Part shown: positions 23,993-32,449 of the stretch, in pieces
How positions within the stretch are numbered: position 1 is the stretch's first letter
Layout: the number at the start of each line of letters is the position of its first letter
Assembly: GCA_030430385.1 (NCBI GenBank)
Contig: JAUIFO010000002.1
Span: forward strand, 248,001 to 312,000
From: Bacteroidia bacterium
GTDB taxonomy: Bacteria; Bacteroidota; Bacteroidia; Flavobacteriales; Flavobacteriaceae
Length of the DNA stretch: 64,000 bases
Reading direction: 5' to 3'
Position numbers and translations under genes: made by a program
Notes under the pieces: model-generated
Told to the model about the DNA's origin: nothing
Seen by the model: the letters and a program-made list of their open reading frames with translations, nothing else
The model's database searches: none

Positions 23993-24493
23993 ATGTCTTA
24001 CATTTCTGATTTAGTCAATTTAGAGATAAAACCTAGTCTGTCAATCCATCAAATAAATTGGTGGCTCATGAAATATGAAGATGAGTTTTATGATGCTATT
24101 TCTAAATCTGAATGTGGTAAGTGGAGTAAATGGGTAAAAAACAACTCTATTCATGTATTTCCATGTGCTTGTCCAACCAGAGAGCAAGATTGCATTTTTA
24201 TCGAATTGTATTTTGAACTTTTAAAAGTATCAAAGTTAGAGGCAAATGAATTATTTTTTGAATCAATAATGGATGAGTATAACTCTATTCAAAATGAAGA
24301 ATTTGCATTACGTTTATGGCTTGAGAAATATAAAGCAACTTTTGCAGATTTAAAGTTTGTTGAAATTATAATAGTGAAACTTACAACAGAGCCTTATACT
24401 AAAATTGCAGTAGAGTTAAATGAAGATGATTTTAGAAATATTATCTTATTCCAGAAAACTTATAAAAAAGGTCAATTTTCTAAATTGATTTAA
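23993..24493 (+). CDS. Hypothetical protein at the island's right end
   Basis: The 166-residue soluble protein is not recognised. It is acidic and aromatic, with one cluster of cysteines (FPCACPTREQDC) that might bind metal. ATG 23993 is used, preceded by TTTTTAATATTG, the same AT-rich leader type seen before 22760. It is the last gene before the attachment repeats. Being paired with a small membrane protein suggests a two-gene unit, but I see no toxin or immunity motif. Confidence 0.6.
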   Translation: MSYISDLVNLEIKPSLSIHQINWWLMKYEDEFYDAISKSECGKWSKWVKNNSIHVFPCACPTREQDCIFIELYFELLKVSKLEANELFFESIMDEYNSIQNEEFALRLWLEKYKATFADLKFVEIIIVKLTTEPYTKIAVELNEDDFRNIILFQKTYKKGQFSKLI

Positions 24494-24828
24494 ACATTAA
24501 TTTATTTAATTCTTTTCAGTTTTATCTGAAAGAATTTTAAGAATACAAATATTAAAAAGGAGTACTTCTAGAGGTACAACATATAAAAGGGAATTACAAA
24601 TGAGTGGTATACAGCTGTTTAATAACTCTATGTCGAGCCCAAGTGGGACCACAATTTTTAGAAAAGACTTTGGTTTGACGCTGAGGTCTTTTTTTGTTTG
24701 ATTTTGAAGGCAAAAAGCGTTGCATTGAGTTTATCGAAATGTTTATACTGAGCGCAGTCGAAGTAAGCCTAGTTGGGACCACAATTTTTAGAAAAGACTT
24801 TGGTTTGACACTGAAGTCTTTTTTATAC
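24494..24828. other. 335-bp right border of the island without a gene
   Basis: The stretch contains a weak hairpin after the last island gene, the GGAGTAC/GAGGTAC pair (24559-24577), a degenerate tRNA 3' end (24633-24652), and two tandem copies of the tRNA tail plus terminator. It also carries a TGAGCGCAGTCGAAGT element (24749-24764), a type of short dispersed sequence I associate with flavobacterial genomes. I see no coding sequence. Confidence 0.7.
24633..24652 (+). repeat. Right attachment repeat (degenerate tRNA 3' end)
   Basis: TCGAGCCCAAGTGGGACCAC matches the T-arm/acceptor end of the tRNA at 5399-5417 except for GT to AG in the middle. It marks the distal island border. Confidence 0.65.
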
Positions 24829-24830
24829 TT
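24644..24830 (+). repeat. Two tandem copies of tRNA tail plus terminator
   Basis: A block starting TGGGACCACAATTTTTAG and continuing through a GACTTTGGTTTGAC segment to a T-run is present at about 24644-24698 and again at 24774-24830, with two base changes. The second copy starts AGTTGGGACCAC, identical to the real tRNA end. The pair is about 130 bp apart, with a GAGCGCAGTCGAAG element between. Confidence 0.8.
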
Positions 24831-25083
24831 ATTTCGAAGCTGAGGTGTGTAATGTTGTTTTGTAGTCTATAGTGTTTGGATCTTCGGTAATAGGATAGCC
24901 TAAATCACATAAAGCCTCCCGAAGTCCTTCAAGTACATTATGTGTGGTGAAATTAAAAGTGACTTCACTGCGATCTACATTGATACTAATATTTGAAACG
25001 CCTTTAACCTCAAGCATTCTTTTGGATACAGCATTTTTACAGCCATCACATTTTAGGTTTTGTATGATAACCTTAGTCCTCAT
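24829..25083 (-). CDS. Heavy-metal-associated (HMA) domain protein, probable copper chaperone
   Basis: The 84-residue protein is one ferredoxin-like HMA domain with the metal site LKCDGCKNAV (CxxC) near the N-terminus; the usual Met before the first Cys is replaced. A 20-residue tail follows. ATG 25083 is chosen because a -7 element (TATGTTTG, 25109-25102) lies upstream and would be incompatible with 25104. It shares one Fnr-type site with the divergent stress protein, which suggests it helps deliver copper for cbb3 oxidase assembly or handles copper under low oxygen. Confidence 0.85.
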   Translation of the reverse strand: MRTKVIIQNLKCDGCKNAVSKRMLEVKGVSNISINVDRSEVTFNFTTHNVLEGLREALCDLGYPITEDPNTIDYKTTLHTSASK

Positions 25084-25101
25084 AAATTCATAAGTATTCA
25101 A

Positions 25102-25175
25102 CAAACATACTTGCTCTTAGTTAATCTTGAAATGATAAATATCATCTTTTAATTGATTAGCCTCGACTAATTTTG
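25102..25175. promoter_or_regulatory. Divergent Fnr-type promoter for the HMA and universal stress genes
   Basis: The palindrome TGATAAATATCA (25133-25144) is flanked by TAATTTTG (25168-25175, rightward) and TATGTTTG (25109-25102, leftward). Each -7 begins exactly 35 bp from the near-side start of the box, placing the box centre near -42 of both promoters. Confidence 0.75.
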
Positions 25176-25201
25176 TAGTATAATTAAAATTCTCAAAACG
25201 A

Positions 25202-26035
25202 ATGAAAACGATATTAATACCCATTGATTTTTCAGATACTTCGCTTAAAGCTTTAGAGGTTGGAGCAAACATTGCAAAACGCATTAACGCAAAATTAGTT
25301 CTAACACATATGTCAGGCATAGAAGACGGAATAAGTAAAGCTCCTAGTGATATCGAAGAAGCGGTATACTACAGTAAGCTTATTGGAAAAAAATTTGAAG
25401 ACCTAGTAAAAACCCCTTTTTTAGAAGGCGTTTTAGTGGAACCAATGCTACAAAAGCATTTAGATTTTAGTTCAATTTCTACATTAGCTTCAGACATAAA
25501 ATCAAGTTTAATTATAATGGGTTCCCAAGGCAGTAAAGGACTCGCTGAGTTTTTTGTTGGAAGCAATACTGAAAAAGTAGTTAGAACTTCTGAAACACCT
25601 GTCTTGGTCATTAAAAAGAATGATTTAAATTTTGCTCCTGAGCGTATACTTTATGCAAGTGACTTTGACTTAGAATCTTTAGATGCATACCATCGTATTA
25701 TTGAAGTTTCTACCATGCTCAAAACAAGAATAGAATTCGTATATGTGAATACACCAGGAAACAATTTTAAAAGCACAAGTGAAGTAGATGAAACCTTACT
25801 TGAGTTTTTCAAAGAAGCAAAACATTCAGACCCTGTAAAAGCGATAAAGATGGTAAATCGATATTCAGATTACACTATTGAGAGTGGTATTATGAATTTT
25901 GCTTCCATATCAGGAACCGATATAATTGCGATTCCAACGCATGGCAGAAAAGGTTTAGCGCATATCTTACAAGGTAGTATAAGTGAAGATGTAGCAAACC
26001 ATTCCGTAATGCCTGTACTTACTGTAAAAATGTAA
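25202..26035 (+). CDS. Tandem universal stress protein
   Basis: The 277-residue protein has two UspA folds (about 1-140 and 145-277). Each starts with a beta strand like MKTILIPIDFSDTS or PERILYASDFDLES. The first repeat ends with an ATP-binding-type MGSQGSKGLAEFFVGSN; the second with PTHGRKGLAHILQGS. Tandem Usps in this family respond to low oxygen or redox stress. The upstream Fnr box and the neighbouring cbb3 genes fit that role. Confidence 0.9.
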   Translation: MKTILIPIDFSDTSLKALEVGANIAKRINAKLVLTHMSGIEDGISKAPSDIEEAVYYSKLIGKKFEDLVKTPFLEGVLVEPMLQKHLDFSSISTLASDIKSSLIIMGSQGSKGLAEFFVGSNTEKVVRTSETPVLVIKKNDLNFAPERILYASDFDLESLDAYHRIIEVSTMLKTRIEFVYVNTPGNNFKSTSEVDETLLEFFKEAKHSDPVKAIKMVNRYSDYTIESGIMNFASISGTDIIAIPTHGRKGLAHILQGSISEDVANHSVMPVLTVKM

Positions 26036-26079
26036 GCTTTTAAGAAAAGGGTTTCAAATTAAACTTGAGACAAAACTTA

Positions 26080-26787
26080 TCATAAGCCCTTGACAATCGT
26101 GTTCAGGGCTTTTTTGTTAGTAAGTTGAATACGCTTGCCTTGAGTGCTTATAAGCTCTTCTTTTTTAAAACTTGAAAGCATTCTTATACAGGCTTCTTTT
26201 GCTGTTCCAACAACATTTGCAATATCTTCTCTAGAAAGTGTCATGGCAATATACCCTTCAGAATCTAGTCCGAAGTTTTTTTCCAAATAAAGTAAAATTT
26301 CAGCAATGCGTTGTCTGACCGTTTTTTGAGCCATATTAACAATTACATTGTCTGCAAACCTGAGATCTTCAGCCATTTTAACAAGGACAGCTTTAGTAAA
26401 AGCAGAATTATCGTTTATATTTTCTTCAAGCAAACGTTTAGGAATGTAGCACATTTCCATATCATTTAAAGCTACAGCACTTAAGTTCGTAAGTTCTTCT
26501 GTAACTACAGATCGCTGTCCTAAAACTTCTCCTTTTGTAGCAATCTTAACAATTTGATCCTTGCCGTTTTCACTTGATTTAGAAAGTTTAGACACACCTT
26601 TTCTAACACAAAACACACCATTGAGGCGTTCTCCTTCCTCAAAAATAGTTTCTCCTTTTTTAACAGCTTTAGTGACTTTACTATCAGAGATTTTTTTAAG
26701 TTCTTCTTTGCTTAACGTTTTTAACGCATTTAACTGTCTTATAATACAGTTTTCACATCTGCCTTCTTGATGGTGTTCCATATGCAA
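26080..26787 (-). CDS. Crp/Fnr family transcriptional regulator
   Basis: The 235-residue protein has an N-terminal cysteine pair (RCENC, Cys11 and Cys14), a cyclic-nucleotide-type beta barrel (GETIFEEGERLNGVFCVRKG) with further cysteines at about 60 and in EMCYIP, a long dimer helix, and a C-terminal HTH (LSREDIANVVGTAKEACIRML). Four cysteines allow an oxygen-labile Fe-S cluster as in Fnr, though spacing differs from E. coli. It is divergent from ccoI. I infer that it binds the TGAY-N4-RTCA boxes in this region. Confidence 0.88.
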   Translation of the reverse strand: MHMEHHQEGRCENCIIRQLNALKTLSKEELKKISDSKVTKAVKKGETIFEEGERLNGVFCVRKGVSKLSKSSENGKDQIVKIATKGEVLGQRSVVTEELTNLSAVALNDMEMCYIPKRLLEENINDNSAFTKAVLVKMAEDLRFADNVIVNMAQKTVRQRIAEILLYLEKNFGLDSEGYIAMTLSREDIANVVGTAKEACIRMLSSFKKEELISTQGKRIQLTNKKALNTIVKGL

Positions 26788-26880
26788 TAAATATCCATAA
26801 AATTAAAAACTTATATTATCGCATCAAACAATTTCAGCAAATTTCCGTAGGAATTCAATAAAAAAGAGATTCTTGGAAAC

Positions 26881-26923
26881 TGACAAATATCATATTTTTT
26901 AAAAGCTCTTATTCGCAATTTTG
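26881..26923 (+). promoter_or_regulatory. Fnr-type box and -7 element upstream of ccoI
   Basis: TGACAAATATCA (26881-26892) is followed by CAATTTTG (26916-26923), a one-base variant of TAnnTTTG, starting 35 bp after the start of the box. Drives ccoI and the 122-residue protein. Confidence 0.65.
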
Positions 26924-26955
26924 CCATAGGTATAAGCAAATTAGAGTATAAAATT

Positions 26956-29400
26956 ATGGAAAATTGTTTCCATTGTGGCGATGTTTGTAATGAAACAAAC
27001 ATAGTATTTCACAACAAAAATTTCTGTTGCCATGGTTGTAAAACGGTGTATGAGATCTTAAAAGATAATGATCTTACGTATTATTATGATTTAGAGCATT
27101 CACCAGGAACAACACCATCAAGATTTGACAGTAAGTTTGATTTCTTAAAAGAACCTCATATCGCCTCGAAGCTTCTTGAATTTGATGAGCGAGGAATTCA
27201 AATTATAAATTTAGTAATACCATCTATTCATTGTAGTTCGTGTATTTGGGTTTTAGAGCATCTTTCTAAAATTCATAACGGAGTATTAAATTCACAAGTT
27301 AATTTTCCGGAGAAAACAGTCCGTATTCAATTTAAAGCAAAAGAACTATCCTTGTTTGCTTTAGTTGAATTATTAACACGACTAGGATATGAACCTTATA
27401 TATCATTAGCTGATGAAAAGAAAACGCCAAAACGAACCGATAGAAGCTTAATTTATAAAATAGGTGTAGCTGGATTTGCTTTTGGAAACATCATGTTCTT
27501 GTCATTTCCAGAGTATTTTGAAGTCAATGAGTTTTGGTTAGACCGATTTAAATTCCTATTCCGATGGTTAATGTTCGCGTTTTCATTGCCTGTTGTTTTC
27601 TACTCTGGGTGGAGTTATTTTAGTTCTGCAATAAAAGGGCTTCGTTCTAAACATATCAATATTGATGTACCAATTGCTCTAGGGATAAGTGTCTTGTTTA
27701 TTCGTTCTACAATTGAAATTGCTTTAGACCTAGGAACAGGTTTTTTTGATAGTTTATCAGGATTGATCTTCTTTTTATTGCTAGGCAAATTCTTTCAACA
27801 AAAAACCTACGCTTACCTTTCATTTGAACGTGATTACAAATCGTATTTTCCAATTGCTGTTACTAAACTAATACAATCAAGTACACAGTTCAATACCCAA
27901 AACAACAACAAAAAAGAATTAAGAGAACAACAAACAGAAATTAAAGACTTAATTCAAGGGGATCGCATTTTAATTAGAAACGGAGAGCTCATTCCTGTAG
28001 ATGCTATTTTAATATCTGGAAACGCATTTATTGATTACAGTTTTGTTACAGGTGAAGCTCAGCCTGTATCACGAGCATCAGGAGATAAAGTATATGCAGG
28101 TGGTCGTCAACAAGGAGAGCATATAGAATTAGAGGTTATCAAAACGGTTGAACAGAGTTATTTAACTCAACTTTGGTCTGGCGATGTTTTTAATAAAGGA
28201 AATCAAACCAATTTTCAAACGCTAACAAATAAAATTAGCAAGCATTTCACAATAGTTATACTTAGCATAGCTATGATTTCTGTAATGTTTTGGTGGTGGT
28301 TTGATGCTTCTAAAGCGCTTAATGTATTTACCGCTGTACTTATTGTGGCCTGTCCTTGCGCAATTGCTTTAGCTGCTCCTTTTACACTAGGAAATATGCT
28401 GCGTTTTTTTGGTAAAGCAAAATTATATCTTAAAAATGCGGAAACGATAGAGAAAATGGCACAATTAGACACGCTTGTGTTTGATAAAACAGGAACACTT
28501 ACATCATCGTTAGAAAGTAAAATTTCATATTGTGGAGTTGATTTATCAATTGAAGAACAGGATTTATTAACCAACACGCTGAGATCTTCAAACCATCCAT
28601 TGAGTAGAACCTTGTATCAATGGTTGCAAAAACATGAAATATATACCTTAGATGATTTTAATGAAGAGATTGGTAAAGGTATTGTTGGCAAAAAGAATGG
28701 GCAGCATATTTATGCTGGCAGTTATCAATATGTAAATAACAATCATCAAAGCAGTGTCTATTCTCCTGAAAAGAACACAACTCAAGTTCATATAGCTACA
28801 GCAAACACCTACAAAGGATATTACAACTTTATCAATACGTATAGATCAGGGCTACAAGAAACCTTTAAAGCTCTTGAAAAATTTAAGATCATCGTTTTAT
28901 CTGGAGACAATAGTAGTGAACAGGAGTCTTTATCTAAACTTTTACCCAAGCACACGCAGTATTATTTTGATCAGAAACCAGAAGACAAACTTAGTTTTAT
29001 TAAAGCTTTACAAGACGAAGGGAAAAACGTAATGATGATAGGTGATGGCCTAAATGATGCAGGTGCTTTAGCGCAAAGCAATGTTGGGATCGCAATTTCC
29101 GAAAACACGAATGTCTTTACACCTGCTTGCGATGGTATTTTAGACGCTAAACAATTTACATTATTACCTGATTTTCTAAGACTATCTAAAAGAGCCAATC
29201 ATATTATTAGTTATGCATTTCTATTATCCCTTTTTTATAACATTATTGGATTAGGGTTTGCGATTTCAGGAAATTTAAAGCCAGTAGTTGCTGCCATACT
29301 TATGCCCATAAGTTCTATTAGTATTGTAGTGTTTACAACACTTTTCACGTATTGGGTAACAAGAAAACTTTCTCAAAACAATCAAAATAACAACAAATGA
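26956..29400 (+). CDS. ccoI: Copper-transporting P1B-ATPase for cbb3 oxidase assembly (CcoI/FixI)
   Basis: The 814-residue membrane ATPase has an N-terminal Cys-rich zinc-ribbon-like part (NCFHCGDVC...CCHGC), an HMA domain (IHCSSCIW), the ion-path CPC motif at 466-468, the phosphorylation site DKTGTLT starting at Asp510, and the hinge GDGLNDAGAL. These define the FixI/CcoI subgroup that supplies copper to the cbb3 oxidase. It is preceded by an Fnr box and followed by ccoS and the oxidase genes. Confidence 0.94.
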   Translation: MENCFHCGDVCNETNIVFHNKNFCCHGCKTVYEILKDNDLTYYYDLEHSPGTTPSRFDSKFDFLKEPHIASKLLEFDERGIQIINLVIPSIHCSSCIWVLEHLSKIHNGVLNSQVNFPEKTVRIQFKAKELSLFALVELLTRLGYEPYISLADEKKTPKRTDRSLIYKIGVAGFAFGNIMFLSFPEYFEVNEFWLDRFKFLFRWLMFAFSLPVVFYSGWSYFSSAIKGLRSKHINIDVPIALGISVLFIRSTIEIALDLGTGFFDSLSGLIFFLLLGKFFQQKTYAYLSFERDYKSYFPIAVTKLIQSSTQFNTQNNNKKELREQQTEIKDLIQGDRILIRNGELIPVDAILISGNAFIDYSFVTGEAQPVSRASGDKVYAGGRQQGEHIELEVIKTVEQSYLTQLWSGDVFNKGNQTNFQTLTNKISKHFTIVILSIAMISVMFWWWFDASKALNVFTAVLIVACPCAIALAAPFTLGNMLRFFGKAKLYLKNAETIEKMAQLDTLVFDKTGTLTSSLESKISYCGVDLSIEEQDLLTNTLRSSNHPLSRTLYQWLQKHEIYTLDDFNEEIGKGIVGKKNGQHIYAGSYQYVNNNHQSSVYSPEKNTTQVHIATANTYKGYYNFINTYRSGLQETFKALEKFKIIVLSGDNSSEQESLSKLLPKHTQYYFDQKPEDKLSFIKALQDEGKNVMMIGDGLNDAGALAQSNVGIAISENTNVFTPACDGILDAKQFTLLPDFLRLSKRANHIISYAFLLSLFYNIIGLGFAISGNLKPVVAAILMPISSISIVVFTTLFTYWVTRKLSQNNQNNNK

Positions 29401-29765
29401 CATCGAGCACACAGCACATAAAAAAAGAAATAATTGCACTTTCCATTGAAAGTACACATTTTGAGATAGGTGATATTGTAACACTTCTTTTTAAATCATG
29501 TAATGTTCAAAAACAGGATGTTTGGAATTGGATATCTCGATTTGAACACCAACTCAATAGCTTAAGCGACCTTCACAAAGTTGTTTTGATTTCTTGTGAA
29601 ACCTTAGAGAGCTATTGGTATAAACTATTAAAAAAGTTCGTTGAAGCAATCACAAAATTTAAGGCACTTTATCATCCAAAGACAGGGACATCAAAACAGT
29701 TTTTATCAAGACTTGATTTGATGAACCAAAAAGCCAAAATAGCACTGCTTTACCTGGAAGTTTAA
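29397..29765 (+). CDS. Hypothetical protein coupled to ccoI
   Basis: The 122-residue soluble, helical protein is not recognised. It overlaps ccoI by 4 nt (ATGA), so its translation is coupled to that of the ATPase, and it ends before the Fnr-driven ccoS promoter. It has one Cys in KSCNVQ and one in SCETLE, and no signal. A role in copper delivery or CcoI function is suggested only by coupling. Confidence 0.7.
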   Translation: MTSSTQHIKKEIIALSIESTHFEIGDIVTLLFKSCNVQKQDVWNWISRFEHQLNSLSDLHKVVLISCETLESYWYKLLKKFVEAITKFKALYHPKTGTSKQFLSRLDLMNQKAKIALLYLEV

Positions 29766-29789
29766 TAATAAAATAAAAGACAATATAAC

Positions 29790-29832
29790 TGACAAATGTC
29801 ATCTTTTTTCACCATAAAACCCTCTAGTTTTA
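29790..29832 (+). promoter_or_regulatory. Fnr-type box and -7 element upstream of ccoS-ccoNO
   Basis: The perfect palindrome TGACAAATGTCA (29790-29801) precedes TAGTTTTA (29825-29832), one base from TAnnTTTG, with the same 35-bp start-to-start spacing as at the other boxes. Confidence 0.75.
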
Positions 29833-29851
29833 CACTTAAATTCAGAACGGT

Positions 29852-30037
29852 ATGAGTATCATTTATTTGCTTTTAACAATTAGTGTTATTGTGGCAATAA
29901 TTTTTTTCGCAGCATTTATTTTTTCAGTGAAGAAAGGGCAATATGACGACACTTATACGCCTTCAGTAAGAATGCTTTTTGAAGACGAAATAAAATCAGA
30001 AAAATCAACTAAACAACAACTTACAAACAACAATTAA
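29852..30037 (+). CDS. ccoS: cbb3 oxidase maturation protein CcoS
   Basis: The 61-residue single-pass protein has the CcoS form: MSIIYLLLTISVIVAI at the N-terminus, a short FSVKKGQYDD after the helix, and an acidic tail. CcoS is needed to insert cofactors into the catalytic subunit. It is 1 nt before ccoNO, directly downstream of the Fnr promoter. Confidence 0.9.
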   Translation: MSIIYLLLTISVIVAIIFFAAFIFSVKKGQYDDTYTPSVRMLFEDEIKSEKSTKQQLTNNN

Positions 30038-30038
30038 C

Positions 30039-32255
30039 ATGGAAGTACAACAGTTTTATTATGATAATAAGATCGTACGAAAGTTCATAGTAGCTACCTT
30101 ATTTTGGGGTGTTATTGGAATGACAGTAGGGCTATTACTGGCATTTATGTTTCTATTCCCAAATTTAACAGAAGGTATTTCATGGCTAAGCTTTGGAAGG
30201 CTTAGACCCTTACATACAAATGCTGTGATATTTGCTTTCGTGGGTAATGCCATATTTGCTGGCGTATATTACTCCACACAACGCTTATTAAAAGCAAGAA
30301 TGTGGAAAGATTGGCTAAGCAATTTTAATTTTTGGGGCTGGCAACTCATTATTGTTGGAGCCGCCATCACATTACCTTTAGGCTATACAACTTCAAAAGA
30401 ATATGCAGAATTAGAATGGCCATTTGATATTGCTATTGCACTGGTTTGGGTGGCATTTGGTGCGAATTTAATTGGAACAATTTTAAAACGTCGTCAACGC
30501 CATTTATACGTGGCAATATGGTTCTATTTGGGAACGTTCGTAACGGTTGCAGTACTTCATATTGTGAATAGTATTGAACTTCCAGTAAGTGCTCTAAAAA
30601 GTTACTCTGTTTATGCTGGAGTTCAGGATGCTTTAGTTCAATGGTGGTACGGACATAACGCTGTTGCATTTTTTCTTACAACACCGTTTTTAGGACTTAT
30701 GTATTATTTTGTTCCTAAAGCAGCAAATAGACCTGTTTATTCCTACCGTTTGTCTATTGTGCATTTCTGGTCACTAATTTTCATCTATATCTGGGCTGGT
30801 CCACACCACTTGTTGTATTCAGCTTTACCAGATTGGGCTCAAAATCTTGGTGTTGCTTTTTCAATTATGCTTATTGCACCATCTTGGGGAGGAATGATAA
30901 ACGGATTGTTAACCCTAAGAGGTGCCTGGGATAAAGTGAGAACAGATCCTGTGTTAAAATTTATGGTGGTAGCAATTACTGGTTATGGAATGGCAACATT
31001 TGAAGGACCAATGCTTTCTCTTAAAAATGTAAATGCGATTGCTCACTTTAGTGATTGGGTTATTGCTCACGTTCATGTTGGTGCTTTAGCTTGGAACGGA
31101 TTCTTAACCTTTGGTATGATCTATTGGTTAATCCCTAAACTCTTTAAAACTAAACTCTGGTCTACTAAATTAGCAAATGTTCACTTTTGGGTAGGTACTC
31201 TTGGAATCATTCTTTATGCACTCCCTATGTATGTTGCGGGATTTGAACAAGCTTTAATGTGGAAAGAATTTAAACCAGATGGAAATTTAACGTATACGTT
31301 CTTAGATACTTTAAATGCAATAATTCCAATGTACTGGATGCGTGCTATTGGAGGAAGCATGTTTGTTGTTGGAGCTTTGATTGGTGTTTATAATGTTATT
31401 ATGACCGCTAGAGCAGGCAGCAAAGTTGTTGACGAACTTGCCGAAGCAGCTCCTCTGCTAAAAGTCTCTAAAAAACGCACCTCTAAAGAAGGTTATCATA
31501 CTTGGTTAGAAAGACGTCCTGTTAAATTGACAATTTTTGCAACCATAGCAATCCTTATAGGTGGAATGGTTCAAATTATACCTTCGCTTATGGTAGATGA
31601 TTATGTTCCAGCTATAAGTAGTGTTAAACCTTATACACCTCTTGAGTTAGAAGGTAGAGATATCTATATACGTGAAAGTTGTAATGCTTGCCACTCGCAA
31701 ATGATTCGCCCATTCAGAAGTGAAGTAGAGCGTTATGACTGGACAAATGATAAGCAATATTCTAAGTCTGGTGAATTTGTATACGATCATCCATTTTTAT
31801 GGGGAAGTAAACGTACAGGTCCTGACTTACACCGAATAGGTAAAAAATACTCAGACATTTGGCATTTCAATCACTTTTATGATCCACAAACGACCTCTTC
31901 GGGCTCCATAATGCCTTCTTATAGATGGCTTATTAAGGATGAATTAGACAAGAGTAAAACTGAAGACAAAATGAGAGCAATGCAAACATTAGGTGTTCCA
32001 TATTCAGATGAAGAAATTGCTCGTGCGCAACAATCAATGAGTGAACAAGGAGAGGCTATTGAAAAGAACCTCTATACAGATCCCGATTTTGCTAAAACGT
32101 ATGAAGACGATAAACAACAAGCTCAAAAAAATGGGGATGAATTTATTGAAATGAGAAACCGCGAAGTTGTAGCATTGATTGCTTATTTACAGCGACTTGG
32201 AACTGATATTAAAGTTAAAAATGCAGAGGATACTGCGCTTAATCAAAATAATTAA
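30039..32255 (+). CDS. ccoN: cbb3-type cytochrome c oxidase, fused subunits I and II (CcoN-CcoO)
   Basis: The 738-residue protein joins the heme-copper subunit CcoN (about 1-480, twelve-helix fold) to the monoheme subunit CcoO (about 490-738). CcoN ligands include PLHTNAV, WYGHNAVAFFLTT, GPHHLLYSALPDW and IAHVHVGALAW. CcoO has a TM helix and the heme site CNACH at 548-552 followed by SQMIRPF. CcoN reduces O2 to water and pumps protons; CcoO passes electrons to it. The fusion is normal for Bacteroidota. Confidence 0.96.
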   Translation: MEVQQFYYDNKIVRKFIVATLFWGVIGMTVGLLLAFMFLFPNLTEGISWLSFGRLRPLHTNAVIFAFVGNAIFAGVYYSTQRLLKARMWKDWLSNFNFWGWQLIIVGAAITLPLGYTTSKEYAELEWPFDIAIALVWVAFGANLIGTILKRRQRHLYVAIWFYLGTFVTVAVLHIVNSIELPVSALKSYSVYAGVQDALVQWWYGHNAVAFFLTTPFLGLMYYFVPKAANRPVYSYRLSIVHFWSLIFIYIWAGPHHLLYSALPDWAQNLGVAFSIMLIAPSWGGMINGLLTLRGAWDKVRTDPVLKFMVVAITGYGMATFEGPMLSLKNVNAIAHFSDWVIAHVHVGALAWNGFLTFGMIYWLIPKLFKTKLWSTKLANVHFWVGTLGIILYALPMYVAGFEQALMWKEFKPDGNLTYTFLDTLNAIIPMYWMRAIGGSMFVVGALIGVYNVIMTARAGSKVVDELAEAAPLLKVSKKRTSKEGYHTWLERRPVKLTIFATIAILIGGMVQIIPSLMVDDYVPAISSVKPYTPLELEGRDIYIRESCNACHSQMIRPFRSEVERYDWTNDKQYSKSGEFVYDHPFLWGSKRTGPDLHRIGKKYSDIWHFNHFYDPQTTSSGSIMPSYRWLIKDELDKSKTEDKMRAMQTLGVPYSDEEIARAQQSMSEQGEAIEKNLYTDPDFAKTYEDDKQQAQKNGDEFIEMRNREVVALIAYLQRLGTDIKVKNAEDTALNQNN

Positions 32256-32258
32256 ACG

Positions 32259-32444
32259 ATGTTAAAATTTGTAAAACAAAACTTAGAACAGATAGATGAT
32301 GTACAGATCTATCCAATCATATCATTACTAATATTTTTCATCTTCTTTACAGCGCTTTTTTGGTGGGTATTTACAGCGAAGAAAACACACATAAAGGAAG
32401 TTAGTAATATTCCATTAGACGATAGTATTGTAACAAAATCTTAA
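32259..32444 (+). CDS. ccoQ: CcoQ-like small membrane subunit
   Basis: This 61-residue protein has one hydrophobic helix (ISLLIFFIFFTALFWWVF) followed by a basic then acidic tail. It sits 3 nt after ccoNO and 5 nt before ccoP. Size, topology and position match CcoQ, which stabilises the oxidase; sequence conservation in this family is low, so the call rests mainly on context. Confidence 0.75.
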   Translation: MLKFVKQNLEQIDDVQIYPIISLLIFFIFFTALFWWVFTAKKTHIKEVSNIPLDDSIVTKS

Positions 32445-32449
32445 GACCT

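Larger units (their letters stand above)
5399..24652. mobile_element. tRNA-integrated genomic island carrying an ABC-3C-type defence operon
   Basis: The island starts at the 3' end of the tRNA, with a tyrosine integrase just downstream reading inward. It ends at a degenerate copy of the tRNA 3' end at 24633-24652. Gene content between the ends is accessory: DUF3987, Sak4-like and DUF3871 proteins, the six-gene minus-strand operon, a RadC-like JAB protein and an XRE regulator. I see no relaxase, coupling protein, type IV secretion or phage structural gene. It is therefore either mobilised in trans or a remnant. The flanking regions are core genes. Confidence 0.8.

Noticed and set aside
24594..24830. 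Second tRNA gene at the right border
   Set aside because: Only the 3' T-arm/acceptor end is present; no D-arm or anticodon arm can be folded.
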